64,000 nucleotides of DNA, from assembly GCA_036320915.1 (NCBI GenBank), contig JAXBDG010000002.1:3252001-3316000 (forward strand), written 5' to 3'. The stretch is from Linnemannia elongata. Its lineage: Eukaryota > Mortierellomycota > Mortierellomycetes > Mortierellales > Mortierellaceae. Below are positions 1 to 11,538 of the stretch, in pieces. The notes under the pieces were generated by a model, which ran no database searches, was not told where the DNA came from, and saw nothing but the letters and a program-made list of their open reading frames with translations. Made by a program: the position numbers and the translations under genes. Numbering within the stretch: the stretch's first letter is position 1; each line of letters begins with the position of its first letter.

Positions 1-332
1 CTCAGTTTGCCTGTTTCTCCATTTCAACCTCTTTTTTGGCTGTTCAATGCAAGAAGTGAAGAAGGAAGGGTGGAAACGGTGACAATTGAGCGTTTGTTCA
101 TCCGTGGATATGGTCATCACGACATCTTCGTACTTTGTTTTTGTATGCATCGACCACATCCACATTGACTCCGTCCCGCGCTCTTTTTCTCCTCGGCGCT
201 AATATTCTGGCACACCACCACTACCCAGCCCGCCCTTTTCCTGCATTCGTACCTGTGGGCTTACGTGATAAAGTGCTCTTATTTTGATATGCACCACTTA
301 CCCAAAACCCCTCTCTGTCTGTCCGTCAAATA
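1..332. other. probable intron or upstream part of the Bem1-like gene
   Basis: No open reading frame with recognisable homology was seen here. The Bem1-like frame is preceded by an in-frame TAG, immediately before which a pyrimidine tract ends in AAATAG, a good splice acceptor. The stretch is therefore best read as an intron whose donor and upstream exons lie outside or at the edge of the window. Confidence 0.4.
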
Positions 333-1359
333 GGATTCTTCCAACGGAGCAATGGCTCCACTGGGCTCTGCTCGATCTCACCACAACGACGCATACGACG
401 CATACGACGACAACAATGGCCATGCAGACCACCCAAGTCGCATCATCAACGCCTCGGTCGAGTCATTCCACCATGAAGACGACCAGTATTGGTTCACTGT
501 TCGCGTCGAATTGGCCTCAGGCGCTAGTCGAAACCTCTTCCGACTGTACGAAGACTTTTACGACTTTCACATTGCCCTTCTGGAAGAGTTCCCGGTCGAG
601 TCTGGACGTGTGGGCGATCAGCCTCGGATCCTGCCCTTCATGCCAATTCCCTTGCAGGTTGTAACGGATACAGTCTCTGCTTCTCGAAGGGCAGATCTGG
701 ATGGCTATGTCCAGGACCTATGCAAGTTACCATCGAGGATTACGCAGCACCGTCTGGTGGATCAGTTATTTGCAGTCAGAGAAGGAGATACGGAGACACC
801 CGCAGGCTCTGCGAATGGAAACGGACATGGAAACGGCACCTCTGTCTCTGGAGGACCCATTTCGCCTTCGTTGGGTCGGTCTGGTCACAGCAACGGATCT
901 TCACTGCCTAGCAATGTTCGGGAACAGGAGCGACGGACCTCGCCGGCGGCCAATGGAGGAGGAACGCGCGGGGTCTTTGCTGCCAGGAATCCGGCTCAAC
1001 GCAGTTATGGCGATGATTCGCCCTCGGGAGGCGCGTCGCCTAGTATGCGCTCACAGGCACAGTTCCCTGGTACTAATAATGGCCCATCGGTAGGAGTTGG
1101 GGGACTGAGTGGATCTGCGTCTTCGGAAGAGATGATCAAGATCAAAATATCGTACCACGAAGACATTATGGCGATGAGGATACCGGTATCGATCTCGTTC
1201 CGGTCGCTGCAACAAAAGATCTTTGAGCGTCTGCATTCAGATCACAAAGACCTTAGCTACCGAGACGACCGTGGCGACTTTGCGACGATCCAGAACGATG
1301 GCGATGTCCGAGACGCCATTGACCGCAGTGGCGGCAAGTTGATGATTTATGTTGACTAG
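333..1359 (+). CDS. BEM1: Bem1-like polarity scaffold, 3' part (PX and PB1 domains)
   Basis: This is the C-terminal part of a Bem1-type scaffold, which in fungi links Cdc42, its exchange factor Cdc24 and PAK kinases at sites of polarised growth. A PX domain spans about residues 30-145 after the first in-frame Met, with the YEDFYDFH and RILPFMPIPLQ blocks typical of Bem1 PX. A Ser/Gly/Asn-rich linker follows, and a PB1 domain fills the last 75 residues (MIKIKISYHEDI to KLMIYVD), the part that binds Cdc24 in yeast. Full Bem1 has two SH3 domains before PX and none is visible here. An acceptor (AAATAG) just before GATTCTTCC suggests the coding sequence enters from an upstream exon. The Met at 352 is therefore probably internal. 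Identification as the Bem1 family is firm, but the 5' end is not resolved. Confidence 0.85.
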
Positions 1360-1564
1360 CATTCTACCACACATTATCATCCATAGCCTTTCATGAGAGA
1401 ATAACACGCACGCATACATCTACATCCTACCCTATTCAACACCTGTTCACACCTTTTCATACATCATTTGAATAATAAAAAAATACTCATGTCTTTCATT
1501 GTCAGTGTCAATGATAATAAAATGGTGTTGTTGAAATATCTAAGTCTAAACAAGAGCATCCCCT

Positions 1565-3860
1565 TCAAAGCTTCAACTTCCATCCCTGTACATTCCAAGT
1601 CCAGGCCAACCCCGTAACAGCCGCAATATAAGCTGTCAAGATCCCCAACGCCTGCAAGTTGGGTGTATAAAGCGTCTTGACAGTCATATTCACCAACCCC
1701 GTCATCACATTCGCGACCAAGAAAACCGCCAGTCCGTTCTTGTTCACAGCTTCCAGGAGCGGTGGGCAAGACAGTGGAGGGAGTTGGACGGTTGCGGCGA
1801 CGACGCGTTTTTTGCTGCTACCGGAGGAGGCGGTGGAGAGGTTTGCCTTTGCTTGTGCACGGGCGATGGCGAGGGCGGAGGGTTCGTTGATGGTGATTGC
1901 GATCTCTGCGAGGAGGAAGCAGAGGATGTATCCTGTGTTAAAGGTGATGACCCAGAAGAAGTAGGATAAGTTTGCCTATTTGAGCGAAATGAGGGTGAGA
2001 ATGATAAGGAGAGGGCGAAGGAGAGGATTGCCAAAGGGGGATGGTTAGTCAGTTGTTTCATGAAGAATCAAAAGCAAAACCACATACAAAACAAAACAAG
2101 GAAGGCGAAACGACAAAAAAAAAGGGGGAAGTGCGTGTGGGAGGCGTACCATTTGACGAGAGACGGGGACGTGAAGGATCCCGTAGCTGGTGATGAATCC
2201 CATGCAGAGGAGGAAGAAGAGCGAAAGCAAGACCATGGCCAGCTTGCCCTTCTTGGCCTTCTTTTTGTTGCTCTTTCGGCGCATGAAGAAGTAGGGGTCG
2301 TTGGGAAGGACGTACAATCCGACATCGACGCCCACCAAGAAGATCGCCAAGTAACCTAAATGGTTTGATCATAAAGTAGAGGACTTGTGAGTATTTTTCC
2401 GGTTTCGTGTTGCTTCGTTGCTTGAAGGTGTATGAGTTTGCGCCTACCAGCGAAACTGAAGATGCCCTCCTTATTCATGCTGACGACGTCGACTCTGGGG
2501 GCGTGCTGGATGTACTCCTCAAGTCCTCGATACGACAAAAAGTATTGGTAAACTATGTGATGAGAAAATGAAGGAGGTGAGTAACCGAAATGTCAAAGGG
2601 TAAATAATTTAGCGGTGAATTCGATCACATCCTCATTGCTCAAAAAGATAACAGCACCAAGCAAGTCCTTACCAAGTGCGACGCCAGTTCCAAGGATAGA
2701 GAAGCGAACATAGTTGGCGAGGCTTCTGAAGAGGGTGACAAAGATAGGGAGGAATCCGAGGGTGAAAAAAAAGTTCCAGTGCATGCCGTATTCAGTGACA
2801 TGCTCCTGATAGTCGACACCCTTTGTCGAGATATAACGACCAAGACCCAGGACCAGCAGTGGGATCGAAGTGCGCAGGGCGATCACCATTTGCTTGGCAA
2901 ACGGCAGTGTCTCCTTCTTGAGATATCCACGAGCCGATACTACACCTGACGAGAACACGAACGAGCCCACTCCGAGATCCATCTATTGCACGTAATCACA
3001 TATAAGGGATGTTAGAGCATACATTGCTCGCTCAATTTCTACATTGCCAACGATGGTAGGCGAGGGACATATTGAATCGCAGCAGGAATTACCAGAGAGG
3101 TGCCATAGACCTCGACCTTGCCGAATCGACGAGGGAAAATAGGGAAATCGACGGCCAAGATGGCAATGCAGGTCATGATCATCATTCCGGCGCGATAGAC
3201 ACTCAAAAAGATTTTGTGTGGGTTGTCTTCATGCTTGGTCGCCTTGAGTTTCTTGCCAGCCGCAGCAGAATCGTCCAACTCAAGAGTCGCATGGTCGCTC
3301 TTGGAATGACCCTTGCGTTGACGGAACCCATCCTGATGGTCCTGTTCGTCCTGTTGCTGTTGCTCCAGAATCAACGACGAATCCTCCCTCTTCGACGTCT
3401 TGCTGTTCTTCTCATCCTCATCGTCCTCTGTAAAGTCATCATCAGAGTCCTTCCACTTGAACCTCTTCTTTTCCTTCTTCAAAATTTCATCTTCGCTCGG
3501 TCCACAGACCGACTTGACCACAGCTGCAAAGGCCAACGTCGCAAAGGACCAGAGATATGCATAGTCCGCAAAGAGCGTGCAGCTCAGCAGCATGGGCACC
3601 ACCAGTGTCGAAAAATCCAAGAGATAAGATCCCAAGCTGTTGCGGATACGGGTCTTGGCCTGTTTGGAGCCTGCAAGGAGCATCTGGTGGGCGGGCGATT
3701 GAGGATGGTACTTTTGGATGGAGGCCCAGAGGATGAATGTTGTGAGGGCGGCGGCGGTGACGAGGGTTGCTTCGGACATGGAGCCACCGGTGTGGCCGGT
3801 GACCCAGGCTTCCTTCTCGGCCTTGTAAGCTGCTGCTGCAGCGGTGGATTCTGATCCCAT
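1565..3860 (-). CDS. GWT1: GWT1/PIG-W GPI-anchor inositol acyltransferase
   Basis: This enzyme acylates the inositol of GlcN-PI in the endoplasmic reticulum during GPI-anchor synthesis, so it is needed for cell-wall mannoproteins. Five exons fit without frame conflict: 3860-3093, 2982-2673, 2552-2448, 2355-2150 and 1975-1565, giving 599 residues. The N-terminus has the family motif [16 protein letters not shown]. Later blocks [39 protein letters not shown] and [11 protein letters not shown] are classic Gwt1/PIG-W signatures spread over many hydrophobic segments. An acidic, charged, low-complexity loop at about residues 130-215 is an insertion typical of fungal orthologues. The gene is divergent from RPB3, with a 547-bp shared upstream region. 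The joins are inferred from splice signals and protein continuity. Confidence 0.92.
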
Positions 3861-4407
3861 GGGTGGTGGGGCTGGTGCGGGTTAATGGAACACTTTAGGG
3901 AAGGAAAAGGGGAGAGAAGTTAAAGTTTATGGAGTTAGAGGGAAGGGTTAAAAAAAGGACGTTCAGACGGATAAAAAAAGAACAGCACTCCACAAAGGGA
4001 CAATTGATGAGCCGTCTGTCCACAGACACCTCGTACTAAAGGGTGTGCAAATACCTTTGAAGCTTCAAGCGTGTCCGCATCGCTATTGAGAGGTATGTCA
4101 GATGCAGCCTTGTTGCCTCCAGCAGCCTTGTTGCCTCCACATTTTGTTCACTCGATCATATCTAAGATACTGTATCATGCTTCACGCACGCATTGATGGT
4201 CCCTGGTCGGATCCAGACACAGAACGTGTGTTTGATCAGCTCATTAAGGGCGATCCATCATTCGCACACTTCACGCGCAGTTGCGTGTACGTTGACATTA
4301 GTATCGGTGACGCTTACAAATGCGCCGCCAGTACAAAGTGATCAGCATTTGTTTCGTTCGTTGTTTCCACAGCTCTTCTCATCACCAACACAGGACTCAG
4401 CAACACT
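3861..4407. other. shared upstream region of GWT1 and RPB3
   Basis: Divergent intergenic spacer. It contains A-rich and purine-rich stretches next to GWT1 and a short tandem duplication of CAGCCTTGTTGCCTCCA near 4105-4138. No TATA box or known operator could be assigned with confidence. Confidence 0.4.
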
Positions 4408-5951
4408 ATGGATATTTACAACAGCGGCGGGCCTGAAGTGTCCATCAGATCCCTCAAGAAGGACAGCATGAAGTTCGTTCTCACAAACACCGACCTGAGG
4501 TACCGCATGCAGGACTTTGAGGCAGATGCTGCATTGTCACACATACTTTTTTTGGCCATGACAGCAGGCTAAGCGCTTCGTTATGTGTTTCGGCGTTCTT
4601 TAACCATGGTTATCTGAACCCTTGAGAACTGATAATCATTTGTCCTTGCCTTTGTTCGCTTCGCTATTCTATAACAGTGTCGCCAACGCTCTCAGACGTG
4701 TCATGATTGCCGAGGTGCCCACCATGGGTAAGTCGAAGGAAAATGCCGGAGATATGTGCTGCGAGATTGCAAGTCTGCGCCACCAATGCCCCTGGAGATC
4801 AACGTATTGACTTAGCCTTTTACTTCCCTTTACAACTCTTGATAGCGATTGATATGGTGGAGATTGAGACAAACTCGACAGTGTTGACGGACGAGTTCAT
4901 TGCACATCGTTTGGGAATGATCCCCTTGACCAGCTTTGACGTTGACAGGATCCAATACACACGCGTATGTTCACCCTTCGTGGAGCTCTGGAAGCCGTGC
5001 GGGATATGATCGCCAAGACCAGGATTACTAGAGGATCTATATCTGATCTCTGTTTTTCTTCTCTTGCTTATTGTCACTACCTGGGTATAGGATTGCACCT
5101 GCACGCTGTACTGCCCGAACTGCTCCGTGGAGCTCACTCTCCACGTCAAAGTCAACGTGGACTACGACGACATGAACGACCCCACGATCGACAAAACCAG
5201 ACAGGTTACCGCCTTGGATCTTATCAGCAGCGACGAAAGTGTGAAGCCCGTCTCTGATGGTAAGCGTCAGGATCAACTGTTTCTGCCTGTTTGATACTCA
5301 GGAGGATCGCTCGTGCATGGATATGTCTACAGGAGACAGAGCTATGAAGCTTGAACCTTTGACTAACCGCAAAGAACGATCGCATCTCACCTTTACTGTA
5401 TGTGCTTAGACAAAGCTCACCCTATCTTGATTGTGAAGATGAGACCCGGTCAGGAGCTGAAATTGAAGTGTATTGCCAAGAAGGGAGTCGCCAAGGAACA
5501 CGCAAAGTGGAGTCCAGTGTACGGTGTGTCGTTCGAGTATGATCCTTACAACAGACTGAGACATTCACACTACTGGATTGAAGAAGACGAGAAGCTGGAG
5601 TGGGGTGTCTCTGCCAACGCAGCAGAGGAGACACCAGTGGATCCCAATGAGCCCTTTGACTACAACGCCAAGCCTGACAAATACTATATCGAAGTCGAGG
5701 TAAGCATCTTTCCGGTGCATGTCCCCTTTTTTTGCTTGATGTGTGTTTGTGGGTGGTTTCGTTCAAGGCCGGGATGAAAGTTTAACTCACAAGGCGTTTT
5801 GATTTTCCACCAACATCATTAGACTTCGGGATGTATGAAGCCAGAAGAGGTTGCGCTTCGCGCAATGACGATCATGCAGGACAAACTTGGAGGCTTGCAG
5901 ATCAAGCTGGACGATGAGTTCAAGGAGGACACCCAGCGTTGGGGATATTAA
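4408..5951 (+). CDS. RPB3: RNA polymerase II subunit RPB3
   Basis: RPB3 is the alpha-like subunit that dimerises with RPB11 to nucleate RNA polymerase II assembly. Six exons (4408-4499, 4678-4727, 4846-4964, 5091-5259, 5410-5699, 5823-5951) give 282 residues, close to other RPB3 proteins. The alpha-like motif [16 protein letters not shown] sits at about residues 31-46, followed by [24 protein letters not shown] sequence (here [10 protein letters not shown]). A zinc loop has Cys 89, 91, 95 and 98 ([12 protein letters not shown]). The [15 protein letters not shown] block near residue 170 is diagnostic of RPB3 rather than of the Pol I/III paralogue. Exon 5 starts after TTAG at 5409, the only nearby acceptor that restores frame ([13 protein letters not shown]). 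Confidence 0.93.
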
Positions 5952-6217
5952 AAGAAGCTGCTGCAGCCTTCCATGCAAGGAACCAGCTTTTTTCCCTTCT
6001 TTATTCTTGTGTTGTTGCAGCCTTGCCCCTCAATTAAAAAATGTACATTATCAAACCCACACTCTTCTTTCAGATGTGTCCGGTATCTTATTTGCACTCC
6101 TCATATCTTTATTGCCTTCTTTTATGCGAAAAGCCGCTCGTGGGTGCACGTTGAACACGTCACTGATACTCCTTATCCGCGATCCCCTCACTGACAAGGA
6201 CGAGTGCGGCCTATCAG

Positions 6218-6225
6218 TATAAAAG
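6218..6225 (+). promoter_or_regulatory. TATA box of the small unknown gene
   Basis: TATAAAAG lies 84-91 bp before the Met at 6309. It makes 6309 the likely start, because the other in-frame Met (6204) lies upstream of this element. Confidence 0.55.
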
Positions 6226-6308
6226 CGAGCGTCTGCAACTTCGCTACCACTACATCAACCACCACGATTCACCCACAGCTACAAAAGCGCGCCCTTCAAC
6301 CCGCCAAG

Positions 6309-6832
6309 ATGCCATATCATCTGTACAACCCCTTTGTTACCAACATCCCCAGACCATCCAACTTGAACTACTCCCAGTTCGTAGAGTCAGTGAACCGCAC
6401 CATGAACGCCAGCCAAGCACCGCTGTCATCATTCTTTGGTTCTGCCGAGTTAACTAATAAGGAGCTCCACTGGATCAACGGGACTATTCCTTTAATACAT
6501 GCTGACGTTCACGATGCCACTGAGAGACTGGAAATTATGCACCTGGACCTCTATGCAGAGTGGCATGCTCCCCATTATCGTTCTCAGACACCTCTAAACC
6601 CCCCTCTTTCGATGCCTCCAACGCCGCACGTGAACGAAAGCCGGTCTCGTTCCGGGTCTCCATATGAGCACTCTCAGGGTCCTCGACCCAAACCTTTATC
6701 CAGATCGGCTTTGGCGGCGACAATGGCTTGACATATAACACCGCCAACCATTCCCTCGAAGTTAGCCCTCCTCCTGAATACCTTCAGGACTCTGTCAAGT
6801 CAGTACCCGAGTTGCTTCCTCCTCAGCTATAA
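6309..6832 (+). CDS. small protein of unknown function (two-exon model)
   Basis: I do not recognise this protein. The first exon reads MPYHLYNPFVTNIPRPSN and continues through a Tyr/His/Pro-rich segment. If unspliced, the frame stops at 6731. A better model removes a 74-bp intron (6630-6703, donor GTGAAC, acceptor TCCAG), with both sides in phase 0. The reading then continues IGFGGDNGLTYNTANHSL to a stop at 6832, giving 149 residues. The downstream frame has much more protein-like composition than the unspliced tail. No signal peptide or membrane segment is evident. It sits between RPB3 and RPS11 on the same strand. The existence of a gene is supported by the TATA box; the exact model is moderate. 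Confidence 0.5.
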
Positions 6833-7156
6833 CTTTCCAACCACGCGTATATTAGTTTTGAGCAAGATATTCACGTTTTCAATCATTCCCTTGAGTCCTG
6901 GAAAGTCAATCCCTGGCGCCACCTTGATCACCAGTACTAGACCGACTAATTTAGCTGAATAATGACAGCACGCGCTTGAGAGAGGGGAAAGGAAAAATAA
7001 AAAAAAAGATAGGTGAAGAAAATATCTTAAGGGCTAGGAAAGAGAGGATGTGGCTGGCGAGACAGCCAATCAGGAGTGAGATAAATTTTTGACCACGACA
7101 ATAACAAAAATCCGTCGGCGGGTCGTTTGAACATCCTTTTTTGCCAACTTATCATC
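6833..7156. other. spacer between the small gene and RPS11
   Basis: No coding signal was seen. It holds the presumed 3' end of the small gene and a purine-rich stretch (about 6975-7050) before the RPS11 start. Confidence 0.4.
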
Positions 7157-8568
7157 ATGTCTGAGCAGGTGCGTCTGGGATGAACAACACAACTTCATCA
7201 CTAGGCGTCTTGGGGGTTGGGATCCAGGATCGACATCATACTGATGGAAGAAGAGGCACCTTGTACCGAAAAAATAACAGGATCAGGATCAGGAATAAAA
7301 ACCAGAATCGAATCATACATCGGGAAGCGATCTTCACTTTTGTTGTTGTCTTCAGAGACACGAAAAGGAGAATGTTGTTACCCTGAAAAACGGCAATGGT
7401 CCTTTTGGCCTCCGGAACCTGTGATCCAATCTGGTCCAACACCCTACCAACAATGATCCCGGCACCGAGGGGATCATCCCAGGCTGACTTTTGTTCAGGA
7501 TCGACCATCCTTGAAATCTCGAATGATCGCTACACATTCAACTTTTCTCAGTCTGAAACTGTGATTCGATTCCCAGCAACCCAACAAACCACTCCAACCC
7601 TTTGGTACCATTATCACTCATCAACCCAACAAGGAGCCACAATACTTCGTACGGGACCATGCCTCATCAACATCAACAACCCACAGCACACCTACCTTGC
7701 CGACTTTGGTTTTTTTCTCATATCTCAGGGCAGTGGGAATATTACCCCACGGCGCAACAGCACTCAGTCAAATTCGACAACCTGGAGAAGTTGAACACTG
7801 CCCCAGCTGTTTTTTCGTCTCCCTGGACAGCGGGACTTATTGTCCCATCACCACGCCTTCGTCGGTCACCAGTCAACAGGACCCCTACAACGCCCATATC
7901 AACCCACCTCACCACTTTTATTCGTTCCTTGTGCGCTAACGCCTTCCCCCTGGTTCCTTCCCCAACGAACTGTCTTGCCCTACCATAGATTGAAAAGGCT
8001 TTCCAGAAGCAGCAGGGTATCTTCCAAAACGCCAAGGTTGCTGGCAAGAAGTCCGTCAAGAACAACCGCTGGTACAAGGAGGTTGGTCTCGGCTTCAAGA
8101 CCCCCAAGGAGGCCATCGAGGGTCACTACATTGATAAGAAGTGCCCCTTCACCGGCGATGTTTCCATCCGTGGCCGCATCCTCACCGGTGAGATCATCTC
8201 CACCAAGATGAAGCGCACCATCATCATCCGTCGCGAGTACCTTCACTTCATCTCGAAGTACAACCGTTATGAGAAGCGCCACAAGGTACATTCTTCGTTC
8301 TTTACATGACGCTTCGGCACCAGTTTTTTTTTGCAGTGAAGAAACGCATCTACAGTATGTTGATCGTGAGACTGACAATACTCTTCTATTTTTACTCAAC
8401 TTACAACAGAACTTGGCTGCTCACATGTCGCCTGCCTTCATTGGTGTCCAGCAGGGTGACTCCGTCACCGTTGGTCAGTGCCGCCCCCTCTCCAAGACTG
8501 TCCGCTTCAACGTCCTCAAGGTCCAGAAGAAGGTCGTCAAGGGTGCCAAGAACTTTGCCAAGTTCTAA
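7157..8568 (+). CDS. RPS11: 40S ribosomal protein uS17 (S11)
   Basis: A component of the small ribosomal subunit. A 12-bp first exon (MSEQ, 7157-7168) is followed by an 820-bp intron, then exons 7989-8285 and 8410-8568, giving 155 residues, the normal size. The protein starts [20 protein letters not shown] and contains the diagnostic segments [38 protein letters not shown] and [21 protein letters not shown] tiny first exon followed by a long first intron is common in fungal ribosomal protein genes, and such introns often influence expression. The intron holds an unexplained 132-codon open frame, described separately. It is convergent with FTR1. Confidence 0.95.
7396..7794 (+). other. unexplained open frame inside the RPS11 first intron
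   Basis: A 132-codon frame lies wholly inside the intron. Its composition looks protein-like (for example [19 protein letters not shown] and [17 protein letters not shown]), yet it has no recognised domain. The opposite strand of the same stretch is also open for about 90 codons (7236-7508), which weakens the case. It could be a decayed gene fragment or chance. Confidence 0.2.
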
Positions 8569-8986
8569 ATCATCAAAAAGTATTCCAATACTTTTTTTTG
8601 TTCTCCACTAAATAAACTGTCAGCATCTGCCAAAGTTTTTCAAGAAGCAATATCTCCTTCGTGAATATTACTTTTTTTTTTCGTTTGTTGTGGTTGAATA
8701 CTTCCTGCTGATAGAGATAGTGAGTCGTTGTGGGCAAAGGTTGTTTATGAACTTTGCTCTAAAGCAAAAACTCATGAGTGCACGCGATCTTGATAGGAAG
8801 CCCCTCATATACGGCATGTGGAGGGATCTTGTTGGCTTCAATGAAACGAAGTCATTTTTATTTTGTAATAGTAAGAATGCATTGTGAGATAATAGATGGA
8901 ATAGGATCCTAAATAGATTACTTCCTGTACTAGGAAGCTGTTATTTCGGAGGAAAGGTTTATACAAAGAAAAGGCCAGCCAAGCAT
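8569..8986. other. convergent 3' region of RPS11 and FTR1
   Basis: AT-rich spacer between two convergent genes, probably containing both 3' untranslated regions and polyadenylation sites. An AATAAA-like element lies at 8611-8616. No gene was seen. Confidence 0.4.
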
Positions 8987-10278
8987 TTAGAGGTGCTTGA
9001 GGTCGGCAGGCTGGTCCTCATGGATAACATCGCTATGGACGCGGGTGGTCTCGTTGGTGTGGGCAACGGTGGGGTCAACCTTGTTGTCTTCGAGTTCAAA
9101 GGAGTGCTTCTCTCCGCTGGTGGTGTTGGAGGAGTCATGGGAAGCCTGGAGGGCGTTGGCCTTTGCGATACGTCTGCGCTTCAACTTCATGTAGACCAAG
9201 GCGACGATGACGATCAACCAGTAGGCGATGTAGCAGACCACCGAGCCGATTGATCCGATGTTGGACCAGCCCTATTAAGAAGTGATGACAATCAGTGATG
9301 AAAAAAAATCAGTGATGAGTTAAATGGTTTCAAATACTGATGATCAATCACTAATAGCAATCGGCACCATTGAAAAATCAACTTACGAAGAGAGCGTTGA
9401 ACAATTGCCAGCCTCCGAGGTCGTTGTTCTTGGGGTCGCAGCAGGTGAGGGCCCAGACGTTGTAGCGAGGATCGTAGGTGCCGCCGTCATCAGACTGGGC
9501 ATTGGTGAGCTTGCCCCAGACGTAGGCCTCAAAGGAAGCAACAGCCCTGGCAACCAAACCAGCAGCGAGCAAGAGCAAAAGACAGGTCGAGGCGGTAAAG
9601 AATCGATGCAAGTTCATCCTGTTACCTCCACGGTAAAGGATGTAACCGACAATAAAACCCGAGATTAAGCCAACGACGACAGCCAGAGGAATCGACTTGG
9701 ATTCGGTTGTGAAGGTCACCTATGGGAAAGGAGAAGGTGCAGGCCGAAAGGGAGGGGGAAGAAGCTGGGGTTAGGCAATGCACGACAGGTGTACCATCTC
9801 GGAAAAAGGAGATACTGCACGTCGGAGATGAAAGCGACATGCAGCTACATATGTCATTGCCTTCCAACAACAACCACACCCGAAAAAAGGTACTTACTCC
9901 TCCGATGAAGACAATGGCCTCGAGACCCTCGCGAAGGACGGTAATCAAGGGGAGAATAAACATGGCATAGCGACGGGAAGCGTTACCGAGGCCTTTTTGG
10001 TTCTCGTTGTCCATAGCCTTGGAGAGCTTCCCCTTCCACTTCTCTTGGATCTGTGTGGTACGGAGCATAGCCATACCCATAACGGTGATCATGACCACGG
10101 CAACGAGGGAGAACACTCCAACCCAGATGCCCTCACTGCCGGCCCACAAGTTGTTACCATATTTGTTCCTATCAGATCAAACAAAGCGTGTGAGAATAAA
10201 CAAAAAAAGTAAACGAATGGCGTTGATTGTTAGGTTACCCAAGCAAGAGTGAAGGGAATAAGTGGAGGTGGAGAGTTT

Positions 10279-10320
<42 letters not shown>

Positions 10321-11222
10321 CGAGATGAATAGATGGAAAGATGCAGCAGGACACATATAGTCAACCAAGTCCGAGATCAGATGCAGGGGTGTGTGTATTT
10401 TTTGCGGTTTGTTTGTTGTCGCTTTTCTTATTCACTCTCTCTATTGTTTGTGGAGCATGTTGATGGTCCAAGGAGAAAAGTAGGGGGCTGAAGAATGGCG
10501 ACAAGAAAAAAGCGATTGCAAATCAGGGATGGCAAAAGAGGAAAGAGAGAGCCGAGTCCACTAAGCCGAGGAGCATGCCTATCACATCTCTTAACATCGC
10601 TCCTTCTCTCGACCGTTGTCCATGTTGTTACATATGGCCATGTATCTCCGCCCATGTTTCTCGTTTTTCTTGTACTCTGCTTTCACACCACCGGGTGGAC
10701 TTGGCGGGATATAAAATACAATACTGGGAGTGAACGAAAGGGCCAAAAGGGAGGAAGGAACGAAGGAGATGGAGAAAGTGGAGAGATGAACGGATAGGAG
10801 ATAGATCGAGGAGGTGGAAAAGAAGACTCACCAGACCACAATGAATGCTGCTCCTATCGCTATGGAGATTAGCAATCCCAGAGCGGTTCCTGCCCAGACC
10901 TATTTAAAAAATGTCGAGGAAATCATGCCAAATGGTCAGCAACTTGGAATAAGAAAAGTGTCGATTGTGGCACATGTGCAAAGGATGTAATGTGCCATTG
11001 CTGGGGCATTAAACGAACCCTTCAATGCTACTCCTTATCGATCACCCTTGTAATCCTAGCGGCCAATTATTATTTTACCTGGGTGGCGAGGCGATTTCGC
11101 ATTTGGTTATCATTGGCGAGAACTTGACTCAAAAACGACAGCAAAACCGACACAATGACGGCAGCTTCCGTAGTTTCGCGGAAAATGACAAAATAGATGG
11201 GGACCGAGAAAAGCGAACCCAT
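8987..11222 (-). CDS. FTR1: high-affinity iron permease FTR1
   Basis: This plasma-membrane permease takes up ferric iron handed over by a multicopper ferroxidase (Fet3 type) under iron starvation. Five exons (11222-11079, 10899-10832, 10168-9898, 9719-9387, 9271-8987) give 366 residues. The two family R-E-x-x-E motifs are present: RETTE at residues 15-19 and REGLE at 150-154, the latter in VLREGLEAIVFIGG. Several hydrophobic helices are visible, and a basic then acidic cytosolic C-terminal tail starts at KLKRRRIAKA. No ferroxidase gene is adjacent, unlike the divergent FET3-FTR1 arrangement of many fungi. Two ATCTGATAA sites about 280-315 bp upstream suggest control by an iron-sensing GATA factor. 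Intron 2 (663 bp) contains a long T/A homopolymer. Confidence 0.94.
10276..10319. repeat. T10-A34 homopolymer in FTR1 intron 2
   Basis: Ten T followed directly by 34 A, located in the second intron of FTR1. Exact length is likely to vary between isolates and sequencing runs. Confidence 0.9.
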
Positions 11223-11499
11223 TGCGACGTTAATGGAAGAGAAATGAGGGATTCAAGTGGATGAGAAGAAATGGAATGAGTTTTTTTTTACGGATTAAAG
11301 AGAAAAAAATAACCCAACAGTAACGTTATAGGAGCAACTGGATAGGAAGAGGTGTGGAGGGAGGAAAGGAGCGGATGTGAGCCACAGGCGGGAGGAAGGA
11401 AGGAAAGGAAAGGACAAAAGGATAGGCAATGGTCGGGTGAAGAAAGAGAAGAGAAAAAAAGAGAAAACGAGAGGGGAAAGTCGCGACAGTTTTAAACGG

Positions 11500-11508
11500 T
11501 TATCAGAT
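11500..11508 (-). promoter_or_regulatory. iron-GATA site ATCTGATAA (first of pair)
   Basis: The plus strand reads TTATCAGAT, so the minus strand, the FTR1 sense strand, reads ATCTGATAA. This is an exact match to the ATCWGATAA consensus bound by fungal iron-sensing GATA repressors (SreA/Urbs1 family). It lies 278 bp upstream of the FTR1 start. Confidence 0.6.
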
Positions 11509-11529
11509 GGAGTGGAGCACCCCGGGTCA

Positions 11530-11538
11530 ATCTGATAA
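11530..11538 (+). promoter_or_regulatory. iron-GATA site ATCTGATAA (second of pair)
   Basis: The plus strand reads ATCTGATAA, an exact second copy of the consensus in inverted orientation, starting 30 bp from the start of the first. Two full nonamers this close are not expected by chance. Both lie in the upstream region of FTR1. Confidence 0.6.

Noticed and set aside
6204..6308. Earlier in-frame Met for the small gene after RPB3
   Set aside because: It lies upstream of the TATA box at 6218 and so should not be in the mRNA.
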